DNA of 7,461 nt. It comes from an uncultured Clostridium sp. Its GTDB lineage: Bacteria > Bacillota_A > Clostridia > Lachnospirales > Lachnospiraceae. The notes beneath the pieces were generated by a model that saw only the letters and a program-made list of their open reading frames with translations, made no database searches and was not told the DNA's origin. Made by a program: the position numbers and the translations under genes. The stretch spans positions 1-7,461 of the forward strand of contig CAMWKN010000066.1 in assembly GCA_947174825.1 (NCBI GenBank). The letters run 5' to 3'. Below are positions 5,924 to 7,461 of this stretch, one piece after another. Numbering within the stretch: position 1 is the first letter of the stretch; the number at the start of each line of letters is the position of its first letter.

Positions 5924-6820
5924 ATGCTGCATCCACAGATAGATACTTTTGTCATTGTTGCTGAAGAGGGTAGTTTTTCCAAGGCTTCAGAAAAAATGTT
6001 TCTTTCCAAAGTTTCCGTCATGAAACAGATTGATGCATTAGAAAACCGAATTAAAATTAAATTATTTAATCGTACAAATCATGGTGTGATATTGACTTCT
6101 GCCGGACAGTCTTTCTATCAGGATATTTTAAAGCTGAGAAAAAATGCGGAAAATGCCATGAAGCGTGCAAAAGAAATAGCCGGAAAAGAAACAGGCATTA
6201 TCCGTGTAGGGACTTCTGTACTCCGTTCTTGCAAACCGCTGACGGATTTATGGACTGAAATTGACAATGGTACATACCCATTTCAAATTGAGATAGTTCC
6301 ATTCAATGATAACCCCTCCGAGCTTAACAAAGTATTTGATTCTCTTGGTGGAGACATTGATATGATTGTCGGCAGCATTGGCACAGAAAGCCAGATGGTA
6401 AATCATCAGTTTCTGCCGCTAGGAACATTTCACTGCTGTATTGCCCTTTCTCGAAAGCACCCGCTTTCCAAGAAAGAAAGGTTGACCTGGGCTGATATAA
6501 GCGGTGAAGCCATGCTTTTGGTAAAAAGAGGCGCTACCCCGGTTCTTGATGCCATGCGGACAGAGATTGAAACAAAACATCCCGATATACACCTTATTGA
6601 TATGCAAAATCCGTATGACGTCACTGTATTCAACGAATGCGAGAGAATGGGTTATCTTATGGAAACTTTGGATGTATGGGAAGAAGTGCATCCCTCTCTC
6701 GTAACGCTGCCGATGGAATGGAATTATGAAATTCCATGCGGTATCATGTATTCCAATAAGGCATCATCCGCTGTTCAGAAATTTATAGATATAATTAAAA
6801 TACATATCGATACTCCATAA
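5924..6820 (+). CDS. LysR family transcriptional regulator
   Basis: A 298-residue regulator of normal LTTR length. The N-terminal winged helix-turn-helix is plain: 'IDTFVIVAEEGSFSKASEKM' leads to the recognition helix 'VSVMKQIDALENRI' (30-43) and the wing 'KLFNRTNHGVILTSAGQSF'. A linker helix (about 65-88) joins it to a periplasmic-binding-protein-like effector domain from about 92 ('GIIRVGTSVLRSC') to 290. The effector is unknown; no cysteine pair like that of OxyR is obvious. The ATG has AGGAG seven bases upstream. It is divergent from the flavoprotein gene across 137 bp, so the natural prediction is activation of that gene set in response to a small molecule, plus repression of its own promoter. 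The gene ends just before a hairpin terminator. Confidence 0.95.
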   Translation: MLHPQIDTFVIVAEEGSFSKASEKMFLSKVSVMKQIDALENRIKIKLFNRTNHGVILTSAGQSFYQDILKLRKNAENAMKRAKEIAGKETGIIRVGTSVLRSCKPLTDLWTEIDNGTYPFQIEIVPFNDNPSELNKVFDSLGGDIDMIVGSIGTESQMVNHQFLPLGTFHCCIALSRKHPLSKKERLTWADISGEAMLLVKRGATPVLDAMRTEIETKHPDIHLIDMQNPYDVTVFNECERMGYLMETLDVWEEVHPSLVTLPMEWNYEIPCGIMYSNKASSAVQKFIDIIKIHIDTP

Positions 6821-6822
6821 GA

Positions 6823-6858
6823 AAATGCCCTTTCAGAGCAAAGCCTAAAAGGACATTT
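6823..6858. terminator. Hairpin terminator between convergent lysR and lipoprotein genes
   Basis: AAATGCCCTTT (6823-6833) pairs with AAAGGACATTT (6848-6858) at 10 of 11 positions around a 14-base loop. On the plus strand it begins two bases after the lysR stop and is followed by a weak CTTCTAT tract. On the minus strand, TTTTCTTAT lies at its base downstream of the lipoprotein stop. It therefore probably ends transcription in both directions. The U-tracts are short, so efficiency is uncertain. Confidence 0.6.
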
Positions 6859-6877
6859 CTTCTATAACACATTTCTA

Positions 6878-7369
6878 TTATTCTACAATGGAAAATACTG
6901 CAGTAATACTGCCCTTTCCCAGCGCCTTTTCCCATCCGGACAAGTCATCAATTGTCCCGATTTTGGTATAGCTCCACGAGTTGGAGCCATAAAACATAAC
7001 AATCTGATTCCCACTGTAAAGTACGATATCCCCTGCCTGCGTAGTGATCTGCCGATTATCCGTTGTCAGACTCTTTCCAAGAGCACCTACTTTTTCAAAC
7101 CCGGAATAATCGTCCATGTTAATGGATATCGGTGCCTCCTCCATCATTTCGACAAGTTCACGGGTAGCAGCATTATCTTCCAATGTTGCAGTAAAAGACT
7201 GATCTCCTATTGTTACATTCATTTTCATGGTTGTCATATCCTCCGTTTCTGCTGTTTGAGCACTGTCTATGGATGCAGATTCCCTCTCCGATGATTGCTT
7301 TTCGCCTCCGCAAGCAGTAAGACCCATAGCCAGTACAAGTACCATAAATATAATAGATAAGTTTTTCAC
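6878..7369 (-). CDS. Lipoprotein with a single cyclophilin-like domain
   Basis: A 163-residue lipoprotein: short basic start, hydrophobic core 'LSIIFMVLVLAMGLTACGG' and lipobox L-T-A-C with C20 as the lipidated residue. A Ser/Glu/Thr-rich tether follows (21-47), then a cyclophilin-like domain (48-163) with the conserved 'QAGDIVLYSGNQIVMFYG' (111-128) and 'KIGTIDDLSGWEKALGKG' (136-153). This is the same family (COG2164/PF18050 type) as the two domains of the large secreted protein at the left end. The fold resembles cyclophilin, but peptidyl-prolyl isomerase activity should not be assumed. It would sit on the outer face of the membrane. I chose the GTG at 7369 because AAGGAGG lies just upstream (four-base gap, rather short) and the signal peptide begins there; a TTG at 7414 would add a 15-residue tail before the signal. 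Any upstream operon partner is outside the window. Confidence 0.87.
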   Translation of the reverse strand: MKNLSIIFMVLVLAMGLTACGGEKQSSERESASIDSAQTAETEDMTTMKMNVTIGDQSFTATLEDNAATRELVEMMEEAPISINMDDYSGFEKVGALGKSLTTDNRQITTQAGDIVLYSGNQIVMFYGSNSWSYTKIGTIDDLSGWEKALGKGSITAVFSIVE

Positions 7370-7461
7370 CTTTCCTCCTTCTACCCGAATCCCTTCTACT
7401 ACTGGCTTCGGCAATAATTGTAATGTTTTCGGCTAATTTTTGTTTTTCCATCATTTAATAG

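Noticed and set aside
7173..7454. Minus-strand frame beginning MMEKQKLAENITII upstream of and overlapping the lipoprotein
   Set aside because: Most of it overlaps the lipoprotein in another frame and becomes arginine- and asparagine-rich nonsense; the lipoprotein frame has the signal peptide and domain.
7399..7461. Possible 3' end of an upstream minus-strand gene (20 open codons then TAG, 30 bp before the lipoprotein GTG)
   Set aside because: The spacing is operon-like, but 20 codons at a window edge are too little to call. The other two minus-strand frames also give no clear answer.

Overview
The window looks like chromosomal DNA of an anaerobic, low-to-moderate-GC Firmicute, most likely a Lachnospiraceae-type Clostridium. 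The clues are AGGAGG-type ribosome binding sites, use of GTG and TTG starts, and a lysine-rich BIG2-domain secreted protein. A DUF3737 protein and an aldo/keto reductase with a ferredoxin tail also fit. This placement is inference from gene content and style. No rRNA, tRNA, CRISPR array or insertion sequence was seen.

Layout from right to left. At 6878-7369 (-) lies a small lipoprotein with a cyclophilin-like domain. It converges on a LysR-type regulator at 5924-6820 (+), and a hairpin at 6823-6858 separates them. The regulator is divergent from a long minus-strand series that fills the rest of the window. The shared 137-bp intergenic region holds a near-consensus promoter for the regulator and a perfect dyad over its -10 box. 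The minus-strand series is a flavodoxin-fold FMN oxidoreductase (5271-5786), a MATE exporter (3894-5249) and a possible 44-residue membrane peptide overlapping its end (3799-3933). After a 132-bp gap with an imperfect palindrome come a 75-residue helical protein of unknown function (3439-3666), a DUF3737 beta-helix protein (2470-3390) and a 4Fe-4S aldo/keto reductase (1341-2435). Last is a large secreted protein that runs off the left edge (1-1248). It has the order signal peptide, cyclophilin-like domain, BIG2 domain, Pro/Ser/Thr repeat linker, second cyclophilin-like domain. It starts at TTG.

The genes suggest a LysR-controlled redox or xenobiotic-response locus. A cytoplasmic flavoprotein and an Fe-S aldo/keto reductase would reduce a small molecule and the MATE pump would export a compound. 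The cyclophilin-like proteins at both ends act outside the membrane. The link between enzymes and secreted proteins is inferred from position alone. The most interesting points are three diverged copies of the same poorly understood extracytoplasmic domain in 7.4 kb, the histidine at the usual catalytic lysine position of the reductase, and the unknown 75-aa plus DUF3737 pair inside a redox operon.
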